Assembly (NCBI GenBank): GCA_945865675.1
Contig: CAMBFO010000006.1
Location: 1 to 50,323 of the forward strand
Direction: 5' to 3'
Origin: Comamonas sp. lk
GTDB lineage: Bacteria > Pseudomonadota > Gammaproteobacteria > Burkholderiales > Burkholderiaceae_C
DNA length: 50,323 nucleotides
The position numbers and the translations under genes were made by a program. Positions 27,630 through 37,052 of the stretch are shown here, piece after piece. Each line of letters opens with the position of its first letter. Positions within the stretch are counted from its first letter, which is position 1. The notes under the pieces were generated by a model. That model was not told where the DNA came from. It worked only from the letters and a program-made list of their open reading frames with translations, and did not search any database.

Positions 27630-29090
27630 ATGAATCAAATTGCGTCAAATATCAAGCCCTCTCTGCTCGGCCTGGATGCCGCTCGGGTGTGGGACCTGGC
27701 GTTGGCGTATTCCCAGCTGCAAAGCCTCGGTCAGGTCAACAACAAAAGGACCGCCGAGCGAAGGGTTCAGTCACTAAGTCTTTTGCCCCCAGAAATCTCT
27801 GAAGCCAGTCTGACAGACGAGCTAGGCCGCGCGCCCAATCGCCTGGTGCTGGACTGGGCGCTGGCCCAAGCGCGCAAACAGCGCCAGCGCGTGGTGTTTG
27901 CCGAGCTCGGCCAGTTGCCGGGTGGCGCTAGCTGCCTTTTTGCCAACGACGCCCGCGGCGCGCGCTGGTGGTTACCGCTGGCGGGCGAGGACGCCGCCAG
28001 CCTTTGGCAAAGCATCGTGGCTTTGCAAAAACACATCGGCAAAGCCATGACCTTGTTTGCCCATGGCGCACTGACCGCCTATTGGCGGGAATGGACAGGT
28101 GATGCACTCATCCATATCTGCCCGCAAGCCTATCGCCCGGTGCTGCCGCCATCACCACCCCAGCGCCTGCGCAACGCGTCCAGCCTGCAAACCAAAGCCC
28201 CGCAGTTGCAGCGCCTTGAGGACGAAAGCATTCATATCTTGCGCGAAGCGGTGGCTGAGTCGGATAAGCCGGCCATGCTGTACTCCATAGGCAAAGACAG
28301 CGGTGTGATGCTGCACTTGGCGCGCAAAGCGTTTTACCCCGCGCCGCCGCCCTTCCCGCTATTGCATGTGGATACGCGCTGGAAGTTTGAAGAAATGTAT
28401 TTATTCCGCGACCGCGTGGCGCAAGAAAGCGGCATGCAACTCATCGTGCACACCAACCCCGATGCCATTGCGCGCGATATCAACCCCTTTGACCACGGCT
28501 CGGCGCTGCACACCGACATCACCAAAACCCAAGGCCTAAAACAAGCGCTGGACAAACACGGCTTTGACCTGGTGTTTGGCGGTGCGCGGCGCGACGAAGA
28601 GAAATCGCGCGCCAAAGAGCGGGTTTTTTCCTTCCGCAGCGCCAGCCATCGCTGGGACCCTAAAAACCAGCGCCCCGAGCTTTGGAATCTGTACAACACC
28701 CGCAAAGGCACAGGCGAAAGCATCCGTGTGTTTCCGCTGTCCAACTGGACAGAACTGGACGTATGGCAATACATCTGCCAGGAGGAGCTGCCCGTGGTGC
28801 CGCTGTACTTTGCCAAGGCACGTGCAGTGGTAGTACGCCCAGACATGATCATGATGGTGGACGACGCGCGCTGCCGTTTGCAGCCCCATGAAAAAATTGA
28901 AATCCGCACCGTGCGCTTTCGCACCCTGGGCTGCTACCCGCTCAGTGGGGCGCTCGAATCAAACGCGCAAACACCGCAAGACATTTTGGGCGAATTGATC
29001 AATGCGCGCCACTCTGAGCGCCAGGGCCGCAAGATAGATACTGACAGCGCGGGCAGCATGGAAAAGAAAAAACAAGAGGGCTATTTCTAA
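27630..29090 (+). CDS. cysD: Sulfate adenylyltransferase small subunit with N-terminal extension
   Basis: 486 residues against about 300 for normal CysD. Residues 192-486 align by eye with CysD throughout: the PP-loop [20 protein letters not shown] (218-237), [42 protein letters not shown] and the C-terminal [11 protein letters not shown]. The complex with CysN makes APS from sulfate and ATP. Residues 1-190 are an extra region I do not recognise: helical at first, then [18 protein letters not shown] and [16 protein letters not shown] before a Pro-rich linker. It keeps the GC-rich third-position bias of a real coding frame, so it is not a mis-set start. No Shine-Dalgarno precedes ATG 27630. 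The stop overlaps the cysNC start (TAATG). Confidence 0.9.
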   Translation: MNQIASNIKPSLLGLDAARVWDLALAYSQLQSLGQVNNKRTAERRVQSLSLLPPEISEASLTDELGRAPNRLVLDWALAQARKQRQRVVFAELGQLPGGASCLFANDARGARWWLPLAGEDAASLWQSIVALQKHIGKAMTLFAHGALTAYWREWTGDALIHICPQAYRPVLPPSPPQRLRNASSLQTKAPQLQRLEDESIHILREAVAESDKPAMLYSIGKDSGVMLHLARKAFYPAPPPFPLLHVDTRWKFEEMYLFRDRVAQESGMQLIVHTNPDAIARDINPFDHGSALHTDITKTQGLKQALDKHGFDLVFGGARRDEEKSRAKERVFSFRSASHRWDPKNQRPELWNLYNTRKGTGESIRVFPLSNWTELDVWQYICQEELPVVPLYFAKARAVVVRPDMIMMVDDARCRLQPHEKIEIRTVRFRTLGCYPLSGALESNAQTPQDILGELINARHSERQGRKIDTDSAGSMEKKKQEGYF

Positions 29091-31018
29091 TGGCACGCCC
29101 GAAAAAATCCACATCCAAAAAAGACCCAAGAACACAACGAATAGATGTATCTGTGGACGAATGGATAGCCCGCCAAACCGACAAAGAACTGCTGCGCTTT
29201 ATCACCTGCGGTAGTGTGGACGACGGCAAAAGCACGCTGATTGGCCGCTTGCTTTGGGAAACGCATCAAGTGCCAGATGACCAACTGGCCGCTTTGCAGC
29301 AAGACTCCAAGCGCCACGGCACGCAAGGCGATCAGATCGACTTCGCCTTGCTGGTGGATGGTCTGGCGGCCGAGCGAGAACAAGGCATCACCATCGACGT
29401 GGCCTACCGCTATTTTTCGACGCCCAAACGCAGTTTTATGGTGGCCGATACGCCGGGCCACGCGCAGTACACGCGCAATATGGTCACCGGCGCCTCCACT
29501 GCCGATGTGGCGCTGTTGCTGGTCGATGCCCGCCAGGGTCTTCTTAGCCAAACGCGGCGCCATGCGCATTTGGTATCGCTCATGGGCATACGCCATGTGG
29601 TCTTGGCCATCAACAAAATGGACCTGGTGCGTTTTGATGCTGCCGTCTTCCACGCCATAGAGCGCAGCTTTGGCGCCATGGCGCAGACACTGGGTTTTGC
29701 CAGCATCACCGCCATCGCCTTGTCTGCGCTTCAGGGCGACAACCTAAGCCAGCGCTCAGCACGCATGCCTTGGTACCAAGGGCCCACGCTGCTGGACTAT
29801 CTGGAAACCGTGGCCTTGCCACACAGCGCGCCAGGCGAAGACGCAAGCGTGGTGTTTCCGGTCCAGTCCGTCACGCGCGGGCCCGGCGGAGCGCGGGGCC
29901 TCAATGGCACACTGGCGGCCGGTTCATTGGCGCTGGGCAATGCCTTACGCGTCACCGCCTCGGGCCAGATCGCGCAACTGGCGCGCATCTGCACCATGGA
30001 TGGCGACTTGACAGATTGCAAGGCAGGCCGCGCCGTGACGCTGGTATTGGACCGGGATATTGACGTCTCGCGCGGCGACGTCCTGTCCGGTGCGGATCTA
30101 CCGCTGCAAATGACCGACCAGTTTGAAGCCACCCTTTTTTGGATGCATGAAGAGGCGGGCCTGATCGGACGCAGCTACGAAATCAAACTGTCCAGCCAAT
30201 GGGCCGGCGCCTCTATCACCAATATCAAGCACCGCATCAATATCGACACCTTGGCGCGGGAAAGCTGCCGCCAATTAGCGCTCAATGAGATTGCGGTATG
30301 TACCCTGGCGCTGGGCAAACCCGTGGTGTTCGATAGCTTTGAAGCGTCCAAGGAATTGGGCGGCTTTATTGTGGTGGACCGGTTTACCCATGCCACGGTG
30401 GCGGCGGGCATGGTGCGGCACAACCTGCGCCGCGCGCAAAACGTGCACCGCCAGGCGCTCAGCATCACGCGCGGCGAGCGTGAGCACCTGAACGGCCACG
30501 CGGGCCGCGTCATCTGGTTTACCGGCTTGTCGGGCTCGGGCAAATCCACCATCGCCAACGCCCTGGAAAAAGCCCTGCATGCCCAAGGCAAGCGTACCTA
30601 TGTTTTGGACGGCGACAACGTGCGCCAGGGCCTGAACAAAGACCTGGGCTTTACCGATGCGGACCGCGTGGAAAACATACGCCGCGTTGCCGAAGTGGCC
30701 AAGCTGATGATGGACGCCGGCCTCATTGTGCTGACGGCATTTATCAGCCCCTTTCGCGCAGAGCGCGAGATGGCGCGCCGCCAAATTGGCGAAGAACACT
30801 TTGTAGAAGTCTTTGTCGATACCCCACTGGCCCTTTGCGAACAACGCGACCCCAAAGGCCTGTACAAAAAAGCCCGCAGCGGCCAACTACCCAATATGAC
30901 CGGCATCGACAGCCCTTACGAACCGCCCTCGCCCGCCGAAGCGCATATCAGCCTGAGCGCCGGTAGTCTGCAAGAGAGCGTTGAGATTTTGTTGAAGGGA
31001 TGCTTTGGGCAAGCGTAA
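29090..31018 (+). CDS. cysNC: Bifunctional sulfate adenylyltransferase subunit 1 / APS kinase
   Basis: 642 residues, a CysN-CysC fusion. The N-terminal GTPase shows G1 [11 protein letters not shown] (40-50), G3 [12 protein letters not shown] and G4 NKMD, and drives APS formation with CysD. Domain II/III beta-barrels follow. From about 470 the APS kinase begins, with P-loop GLSGSGKST (about 479-487), [15 protein letters not shown] and [14 protein letters not shown], converting APS to PAPS. Sulfate activation to PAPS is thus complete, but neither a PAPS/APS reductase nor a sulfotransferase lies in the window, so the use of PAPS (assimilation or sulfation) is open. Confidence 0.95.
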   Translation: MARPKKSTSKKDPRTQRIDVSVDEWIARQTDKELLRFITCGSVDDGKSTLIGRLLWETHQVPDDQLAALQQDSKRHGTQGDQIDFALLVDGLAAEREQGITIDVAYRYFSTPKRSFMVADTPGHAQYTRNMVTGASTADVALLLVDARQGLLSQTRRHAHLVSLMGIRHVVLAINKMDLVRFDAAVFHAIERSFGAMAQTLGFASITAIALSALQGDNLSQRSARMPWYQGPTLLDYLETVALPHSAPGEDASVVFPVQSVTRGPGGARGLNGTLAAGSLALGNALRVTASGQIAQLARICTMDGDLTDCKAGRAVTLVLDRDIDVSRGDVLSGADLPLQMTDQFEATLFWMHEEAGLIGRSYEIKLSSQWAGASITNIKHRINIDTLARESCRQLALNEIAVCTLALGKPVVFDSFEASKELGGFIVVDRFTHATVAAGMVRHNLRRAQNVHRQALSITRGEREHLNGHAGRVIWFTGLSGSGKSTIANALEKALHAQGKRTYVLDGDNVRQGLNKDLGFTDADRVENIRRVAEVAKLMMDAGLIVLTAFISPFRAEREMARRQIGEEHFVEVFVDTPLALCEQRDPKGLYKKARSGQLPNMTGIDSPYEPPSPAEAHISLSAGSLQESVEILLKGCFGQA

Positions 31019-31128
31019 CGCAAGGCACGTATTGATAAGGTGGCTCAAGGTAAAGCGAACGCAATCCCCCTTGACCGCACGGCAAGTTAACATCATCCAA
31101 CGCATCCGCATTTTTTGGAGTCTTGCAC

Positions 31129-31944
31129 ATGCTCAGCCACATGCGTCTCACTTGCAGCCTGGCCCTCTTGGTGGTTTTTTTCACCGTGCAGGTGAAAGCC
31201 CAGCCCATCACCGCCGACACAATCAAACCCCTGCTTAGCGCAAGCTACCGCTCGCCGGGCAATGTGGCGCGTGACCCTTACCGGCATCCGGCCGAAACCC
31301 TGGCGTTTTTTGGTATCCGTCCTGATAGCAGCGTGGTGGAAATCCTGCCGGGCAGCGGTGGCTATTACATGGAAATTTTGGCGCCTTGGCTCAAGGACAA
31401 GGGCTTGTATATCGCGGCCAACCGCGATGGCTCCCAGGCGCAATACCAGGCCGACCATGGCAAGCTATTGCAGCGTTTGATCAAAGAGCCAGACTTGTAC
31501 GGCAAGGTGCTGGTCACGCCTTTTCGCGCGGACCGCCATGCCATCGCGCCTGCGGGCAGCGCCGATGTGGTGATCAGCTTTCGCAATCTGCACAATTGGA
31601 TGGAGCAAGGCGAGTTGCAGGAATCGCTCAAGGCTTTTTATTTGGCATTGAAGCCCGGCGGCATTTTGGGCATCGTGGACCACCGGGGCCGCACCGACCA
31701 GACGCAAGCGGAACAAATCGCTTCGGGCTATGTCCGCCAGGACGTGGCCATTGCGCTGATAGAACAAGCGGGCTTTAGGCTGCAAGCAGTTTCCGAAGTC
31801 AACGCCAACCCCAAAGACAGCAAAGACCACCCCGAAGGCGTGTGGACCCTGCCGCCGAGCTACCGCCTGAAAGACAAAGACCGCGAAAAATACGCCGCCA
31901 TCGGCGAGAGCGACCGTTTTACCCTGCGCTTTGTCAAGCCTTAG
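31129..31944 (+). CDS. Exported class I methyltransferase-like protein (COG4798)
   Basis: 271 residues. A signal peptide is clear (MRLTCSLALLVVFFTVQVKAQ, cut near KA-Q at about residue 25), so the protein is predicted periplasmic. The body has a Rossmann methyltransferase pattern: motif I VVEILPGSGGYYMEIL, DVVISFRNLHNWM at motif IV, and KPGGILGIVDHRG. Export is odd because S-adenosylmethionine is cytoplasmic; the family is known but uncharacterised. GGAG lies 8 nt before ATG 31129, favouring it over TTG 31123. The gene stands alone between cysNC and convergent gloB. Confidence 0.82.
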   Translation: MLSHMRLTCSLALLVVFFTVQVKAQPITADTIKPLLSASYRSPGNVARDPYRHPAETLAFFGIRPDSSVVEILPGSGGYYMEILAPWLKDKGLYIAANRDGSQAQYQADHGKLLQRLIKEPDLYGKVLVTPFRADRHAIAPAGSADVVISFRNLHNWMEQGELQESLKAFYLALKPGGILGIVDHRGRTDQTQAEQIASGYVRQDVAIALIEQAGFRLQAVSEVNANPKDSKDHPEGVWTLPPSYRLKDKDREKYAAIGESDRFTLRFVKP

Positions 31945-31959
31945 CGCTGCCTCTTGGTG

Positions 31960-32751
31960 CTACCAGCGGTTGCGCAATTCGCGCAGTTTCAAAAACACCG
32001 TCATGGCATCCGGGTTAGGCGGCAACTCGGCATACGCCTCGCGCAAGCGTGCAATCACGCCGGCGCTGCCCAGGCGAAAGAAGGTATTGACCTCCCGCTC
32101 CTCGGCCAATTGGCTGACATAAGCCTGGTCTGGGTTTTGTCCCTGCACTTTGTCTAGCAGCGCCTGCGCTGCGGCATTGCCAGGCTCCCGGTCCAGCGTG
32201 AAGCGCAAATTGTTTTCAATATAGTCGTGGCCCGGATACACCAAGGTGTTGTCGGGCAGGCCATGCAGTTGCTGGGCAAATGTCTGGTACATGGTGCCAG
32301 GGTCACCGCCGTTATGGCAGTTGCCCACACCGGCGTTAAACATGGTGTCGCCAGAAAACAAAGCGGGCTGCTCAGTGTGTGCGCGCAGGCAGATGTGGCA
32401 CATGGTGTGGCCCGGTGTATCCAGCGCCTCCAGTTCTACCGTCTTACCCACTTTGATTATGTCGCCGGCTGACAGCCCACGTGTCATACCGGGGATACTG
32501 TTTTTGGCTTTGTGGTGGGCCAGCACAGCGGCACCGGTTTGATCTACTATGGCCTGGTTGCCATCTATGTGGTCGTGGTGCTCATGCGTATTGAGAATTT
32601 GGGTGATTTCCCAACCCGCCTCCTTGGCAGCAGCCAAGCACTTTTGGCTGTCCAAGGGGTCTATGGCCAGGGCCTCGCCGGTTTCGGGGCAGGCCACAAG
32701 GTAGTTGAAATTGCGGTAATCGTTACCGGTCCAAATTTGTTTTACCAGCAT
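31960..32751 (-). CDS. gloB: Hydroxyacylglutathione hydrolase (glyoxalase II)
   Basis: 263 residues. A metallo-beta-lactamase-fold enzyme that hydrolyses S-D-lactoylglutathione to D-lactate and glutathione. The binuclear metal site is THEHHDHIDG, with further ligands in GHTMCHICL, FSGDTMFNAGVGNC and YPGHDYIENNLRF. The C-terminal helical glutathione-binding part is present and length is normal. It is 5 bp from the haloacid dehalogenase gene upstream, so the two share a transcript. Confidence 0.94.
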   Translation of the reverse strand: MLVKQIWTGNDYRNFNYLVACPETGEALAIDPLDSQKCLAAAKEAGWEITQILNTHEHHDHIDGNQAIVDQTGAAVLAHHKAKNSIPGMTRGLSAGDIIKVGKTVELEALDTPGHTMCHICLRAHTEQPALFSGDTMFNAGVGNCHNGGDPGTMYQTFAQQLHGLPDNTLVYPGHDYIENNLRFTLDREPGNAAAQALLDKVQGQNPDQAYVSQLAEEREVNTFFRLGSAGVIARLREAYAELPPNPDAMTVFLKLRELRNRW

Positions 32752-32756
32752 AGGTT

Positions 32757-33458
32757 TTATTCCTTTAGTTTCAAAGTTTGCAGTACCGAGCGCAAGTCCG
32801 CGCCGCCAAAGTCGGGCCGGGGCTCCAGGGCTTCAAAGGGCAAGCCCTGCCGGTTGACCCAATGCGTGCGCAAGCCAAACCAATTAGCGCCTAAAGCGTC
32901 CCAGGCATTGCTGGAGACAAACAAAATATTCTCCAGCGGCAATGCTATCGATTCTTGTACCAGCGCATAAGCCTGCGGCGCGGTTTTGAACAGGCGTATG
33001 CCGTCCACGGAAATCACATGGTCCAGCAACCCGACCATGCCGGCACTATGCACCGCAGTGTCCAGCATCTGCGGGCTGCCGTTGGACAAGATGGCCGTGG
33101 TCAGGCCGTGGCGCTTGATGCTGCGCAAGACCTCCAAGTTTTCCGGGAAGGGACTGAGTTTGGCGTATTGGCCCATCAAGGCCTGGGCCTGTCCTTGGGT
33201 CCGGTCCAACTGCAGCCGATCTAGGCAATAGTGCAAAGAAAGCCGGGTAAGGTCCCAAAACGACTGGTAAAAGCGACTGCCCTTGGTCGGGTCCGGGTCG
33301 GACTGGGTGATCAGGCGCGTGTACTCAATTTGCTTATCCCGCCATGCCAGCGCCAACGCGGCGCCCTTGCCCGGAAACAATTGTTCAGCCAGATGCTGCA
33401 CCGAATACACGTCGAACAAAGTGCCATAGGCATCGAAAACTACTGCTTTAAATGGCAT
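32757..33458 (-). CDS. Haloacid dehalogenase, type II
   Basis: 233 residues. The nucleophile Asp is in VVFDAYGTLFDVYS; later motifs are SNGSPQML and SSNAWDALGANWFGL, the latter characteristic of L-2-haloacid dehalogenases rather than of sugar phosphatases. It should convert L-2-haloalkanoates to D-hydroxy acids, although close relatives can act on other substrates. ATG 33458 has AGGA 8 nt upstream; a longer frame to 33578 exists but has no start support. Adjacent to gloB. Confidence 0.88.
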   Translation of the reverse strand: MPFKAVVFDAYGTLFDVYSVQHLAEQLFPGKGAALALAWRDKQIEYTRLITQSDPDPTKGSRFYQSFWDLTRLSLHYCLDRLQLDRTQGQAQALMGQYAKLSPFPENLEVLRSIKRHGLTTAILSNGSPQMLDTAVHSAGMVGLLDHVISVDGIRLFKTAPQAYALVQESIALPLENILFVSSNAWDALGANWFGLRTHWVNRQGLPFEALEPRPDFGGADLRSVLQTLKLKE

Positions 33459-33621
33459 ACCACATTCCTGTACCAGCCCGCACGCTGCAGGCTCCGCGCG
33501 GCATGGTAACCCCGAGGCCTTCAGAAATTGAAAAGTCCACCCCCCAGGACACAGATCCAGAGCGCCGCAAAAAAGCAAGCCGCCCGCGCTTTAAGCACCC
33601 CGCGCTTTGGCGATCACACAT

Positions 33622-35157
33622 TCATTGCTTGATTGGCACCGGCAAATCCAGACGCAAAAAGGCTTCAGGCGGCGCGTCATTTTTTTCCATGATTGCGGCG
33701 ATTTGCGCCATCAGGCGCTGCTCCACCGCGGCATCCCTGATAGGTTGCAATTGCGCCGGATCCGTTGCCAGGTCAAACAACACGGTGGTGGTGTCTTCAT
33801 AGCCACTTCCCTGCCCTGTGTGCCCCACCGGCTGGCCTTTGGCATTGCGCCTTGCCGGCACTTTGAGCAAAGGCACGCCTTGCGTGAAGTTAAAGCCGCG
33901 CGCCAACTCGGCCTGGGCCAGGTCGGAGACGGCAAACATCGACTTGAGGTGCATCGGCATCAAGGTGTATTCATACAAATCCTGGCGCGTCATGTCCTTC
34001 GGGTAGCGCAAATAGGTGTAGCGTCCGTCGGTGATGTTGGTGGCCGCGCCAAACATGCCGTAAATCGCTGCTTCGCGCAGCGGCCTATCCTGCTCCAGCA
34101 AAGGCAGTAGCGAGTGGCCTTCCACCGTGACCGGTGGCTTGACCCCGTGCAGATCGAGCAAGGTCGGCATCAGGTCGGTGGTCTGCGTGAGGGCCTGGCG
34201 GCGCTGGCCGGCTTGGGCGGCGAAAGCGGGATGCGCGATCAGCAGTGGGATATGCGCAATTTCATTGAAAAATGGCATGCGGTTTTTGCCCCACCAGTCG
34301 TGCTCGGCCAGCAAAAAGCCGTGGTCGGTGCTGAGGATGAGGGTGGTGTCCTCCCACATGGCATGGCGGTCCATGTAATCGAGCAGTCGGCCAAAATATT
34401 CGTCGCACATGCTGAGCAAAGCGGCGTAGTTGGCGCGCATTTCCTGCACTTCCAGCGCGGTTTCCTCGTGGCGTTTGTAGCGTGGCCAGTCCAGGATCGG
34501 ACCGGTGTAGCCGGTGGGGTAACGCTCACGAAAACGCGCGGGCGCGGAAAAAGGCTCGTGCGGATCGAAGCATTCCAGATGCAGCACCCAGTTGTCCGCA
34601 TCGCGGTTGGTGTCCAAAAAATCAAAGCCGGCCTTGAAGCTGCGCGGGCAGCAATAGTCGGCCTCGTCTTGCATGTACTCGCGGTTCACCATGGTTTGCA
34701 AGCGCCCATCGTGGGGGCCCTCGGGCTGCTGCATGGGGTGGTACATCTGCTTAAAACGCTCTAGGGGTGGCTGCACCATGGCCTTCCATTTGTCCCACTC
34801 CTGGCCGCGTATGAACTCCCAGGACGAATAGCGGTTGTGGTAAGTGGCTCCACCGTCTTCCCAGTAGTGGTAATGATCCGAAATGAGGTGGGTGTAAGTG
34901 CCCTGGGCGCGCAGCAGTTCAGAAAACGACTGGTCAAAGGGCTCGAGCGCGCCCCAGCTGCGGTGCAAAAAATTCAGGCGCCCGGTGTGCAGATCGCGCC
35001 GGGCCGGCATGCAGGGCAGACTGCCTGCATAGTGGTTGTCAAAAGTCACTGCGCGTTGTGCAAAGCGTTGGAACTGGGGTGTGGCCACAGCGCTACCGCC
35101 ATAGCACTCCAGCGCGTTGCGCACCAGTGAGTCAAACAAGACAAAAATGGTTTTCAT
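33622..35157 (-). CDS. Formylglycine-dependent sulfatase (type I)
   Basis: 511 residues, no signal peptide, so cytoplasmic. The sulfatase signature CMPARRDLHTGR places the cysteine converted to formylglycine at C49. Metal and sulfate-site segments are FVLFDSLVRNALECYG, ILSTDHGFLLAEHDWWGKNRMPFF and the alkaline-phosphatase-superfamily core. It hydrolyses a sulfate ester; the substrate is not readable. The maturation enzyme is not in the window. It is divergent from the GntR regulator across a 106-bp gap with palindromes. AAAGG lies 9-10 nt before ATG. Confidence 0.9.
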   Translation of the reverse strand: MKTIFVLFDSLVRNALECYGGSAVATPQFQRFAQRAVTFDNHYAGSLPCMPARRDLHTGRLNFLHRSWGALEPFDQSFSELLRAQGTYTHLISDHYHYWEDGGATYHNRYSSWEFIRGQEWDKWKAMVQPPLERFKQMYHPMQQPEGPHDGRLQTMVNREYMQDEADYCCPRSFKAGFDFLDTNRDADNWVLHLECFDPHEPFSAPARFRERYPTGYTGPILDWPRYKRHEETALEVQEMRANYAALLSMCDEYFGRLLDYMDRHAMWEDTTLILSTDHGFLLAEHDWWGKNRMPFFNEIAHIPLLIAHPAFAAQAGQRRQALTQTTDLMPTLLDLHGVKPPVTVEGHSLLPLLEQDRPLREAAIYGMFGAATNITDGRYTYLRYPKDMTRQDLYEYTLMPMHLKSMFAVSDLAQAELARGFNFTQGVPLLKVPARRNAKGQPVGHTGQGSGYEDTTTVLFDLATDPAQLQPIRDAAVEQRLMAQIAAIMEKNDAPPEAFLRLDLPVPIKQ

Positions 35158-35237
35158 CGGTCAGCCTTTCAGAGCAGTTTGCGCTCCAAACTGATTTCGG
35201 CCAGAAGGCGTCTGCGCGTGAAGTCTGGCTTATGTTA

Positions 35238-35262
35238 CTATAGATAGAACTATCAGATATCT
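35238..35262. promoter_or_regulatory. Palindromic operator cluster between sulfatase and GntR gene
   Basis: Three palindromes abut: CTATAG (35238-35243), GATAG-AA-CTATC (35243-35254) and AGATATCT (35255-35262), ending one base before the GntR ATG. The run is AT-rich in a GC-rich setting and probably overlaps the divergent promoters. Binding by the adjacent GntR protein is inference. Confidence 0.5.
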
Positions 35263-35263
35263 A

Positions 35264-36001
35264 ATGCAAACCTCGGCCCACCCCATCTTCCCCGACAGCC
35301 CGGTGCCACTGTATTCCCAGCTGGCGGATTTGCTGCGCCAGCGTGTGATGCGTGGCCTGTGGGGCCCGGGCGCCAAAGTGCCGTCGTTAGAAGCCTTGGT
35401 GGCTGAATTTCAGGTCGCCCGCGTCACGGTGCGCCAGGCCATAGACATCCTCACCCGAGAAGGCCTGTTGCTGCCACAGCGCGGGCGCGGTACCTTTGTG
35501 ACCGACCAGGTTCGCACCGAGCGCTCGCTGACTCTGGAGACCTCTTTGCAGGGCTTGGCCGATGCCTACCGCAATGACAAGCCCGATTTGACGCTTTTGG
35601 AAGAGTCGGGCGTGCAACCGCCGCTCACGGTCATGGACGGTAGCGCCGCACCGGCCTACCACCATATGCGCCGTGTGCACTCGCGCGATGGCCAAGCCTA
35701 TTGCGCCGCCTCGCTCTACATTGACCATCGCGTGTTTCGCCAAGCCCCCAAGCGCTTTCGCCAAGAGACCGTGATTCCGGTCATGGTGGACTTGCCGAAT
35801 GTGACGATCGCCTCAGCGCGCCAGACCTTGCGCATTTCCACGGCCGATGTGGAAATCGCCCGCCTGCTCGGCGTAGCGGTGGGCTCGCCGGTGGCCGAAG
35901 TACGGCGCATTTGCGTTGCGCCGGACGGCACCGTGCTGTACCTGGGGCAAATCACCTACCGCGGCGACTTCATCCAATTCGAAATGCAGCTCACGCTGTA
36001 A
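35264..36001 (+). CDS. GntR-family regulator, HutC/UTRA type
   Basis: 245 residues. N-terminal winged helix about 15-82 (PLYSQLADLLRQRVM, SLEALVAEFQVARVTVRQAIDIL, GRGTFV), then a UTRA effector-binding domain to the end (AYHHMRRVHSRDGQAYCAASLYID, VAEVRRICVAPDGTVLYLGQITYRGD). Proteins of this class repress catabolic operons and release on binding a pathway metabolite. Placed between two sulfatase genes and 33 bp before the Bug-type protein, it is the likely controller of the locus. Confidence 0.9.
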   Translation: MQTSAHPIFPDSPVPLYSQLADLLRQRVMRGLWGPGAKVPSLEALVAEFQVARVTVRQAIDILTREGLLLPQRGRGTFVTDQVRTERSLTLETSLQGLADAYRNDKPDLTLLEESGVQPPLTVMDGSAAPAYHHMRRVHSRDGQAYCAASLYIDHRVFRQAPKRFRQETVIPVMVDLPNVTIASARQTLRISTADVEIARLLGVAVGSPVAEVRRICVAPDGTVLYLGQITYRGDFIQFEMQLTL

Positions 36002-36034
36002 AGCACTTTGTACTTCCACCCTAAGGCCACCACC

Positions 36035-37030
36035 ATGCATACAACTGTCTCTTCCCTGCGTCGCGCACTGAACACCTTGCTGCTTGCCAGCAGCATGCTT
36101 TTGCTGTGCCAGCCCTGGGCACAAGCCCAAAGCTATCCCAATAAACCGGTGCGTCTGATCGTGCCCTGGCCAGCCGGTGGCCTGGTCGATGGGGCGGCGC
36201 GCCAACTCGGCACCCGCTTACAAAACAGCCTAGGACAACCCTTTGTGGTCGAAAACAAGCTGGGTGCAGGCGGCAATATCGGCGCCGACCAAGTGGCTAA
36301 AGCCAGTGCGGACGGCTACACCCTGCTGTTTACCACCAGTGCCTTGACCATTGCCACCGCCATGCGTGCGCCCATGAACTTTGACGCGGTGAAGGATTTG
36401 GAACGCGTTGCCATGGTGGCCTCGGGCCCGCAAGTGTTGGTGGTGCACCCAGCCAGCAAGATCAACTCCTTGCAAGATTTGATCAAGGTAGCGCGCGCTA
36501 ACCCGGCCATGCTGAGCTATGCGTCCGCAGGCCTGGGTTCGCCCGCGCACTTGACCGGTGAATTGTTGAAGTCCAGACTTAATTTATTTGTGGTTCACAT
36601 CCCCTACACGGGTGCGCCTGCGGCCATCATCGACCAGATGGCCGGTCGCATCGACTACCAATTTGCCAATGCGGCGGTGGCTTTGCCACAGGTCAAAGCG
36701 GGCAAGCTGCGGGCACTGGCGGTCACCAGCGCGCAGCGTATGCCTGGCCTACCCCAGGTCCCCACCATGGCAGAGGCCGGTATGAAAGATTTTGAAGTGG
36801 AACAATGGCTGGGCCTGCTGGCACCCAAAGGAACGCCGGTGGCAGTGGTGGACAAATTGGTAGGGGAAATCAACAAGGTGCTGATGCAGGAGGATTTTGG
36901 TCTGGCCATGACCAATGCCGGCATGCACAGCGCCAAGCCTGGAAAACCCGAAGCCTTCGACGCATTTTTTAAGCAAGAGCTGGGGCAATGGACCAAAGTG
37001 GTCAAGGCCGCTGACATCAAGCCCGAGTAA
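36035..37030 (+). CDS. Bug/TctC-family periplasmic solute-binding protein
   Basis: 331 residues. Signal peptide MHTTVSSLRRALNTLLLASS with a predicted cut after QAQA or AQA near residue 32. The mature chain starts with the Bug hallmark YPNKPVRLIVPWPAGG and has GAGGNIGADQVAKASADGYTLL and HIPYTGAPAAIIDQMAGRID. Bug proteins bind carboxylated small molecules, sometimes with TctAB transporters; no TctAB genes are here. AAGG lies 9 nt before ATG 36035. It precedes the choline-sulfatase-like gene by 22 bp, suggesting a role in sensing or uptake of the same compound. Confidence 0.9.
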   Translation: MHTTVSSLRRALNTLLLASSMLLLCQPWAQAQSYPNKPVRLIVPWPAGGLVDGAARQLGTRLQNSLGQPFVVENKLGAGGNIGADQVAKASADGYTLLFTTSALTIATAMRAPMNFDAVKDLERVAMVASGPQVLVVHPASKINSLQDLIKVARANPAMLSYASAGLGSPAHLTGELLKSRLNLFVVHIPYTGAPAAIIDQMAGRIDYQFANAAVALPQVKAGKLRALAVTSAQRMPGLPQVPTMAEAGMKDFEVEQWLGLLAPKGTPVAVVDKLVGEINKVLMQEDFGLAMTNAGMHSAKPGKPEAFDAFFKQELGQWTKVVKAADIKPE

Positions 37031-37052
37031 GCCGTCTTGCCCCTTCGCGACG

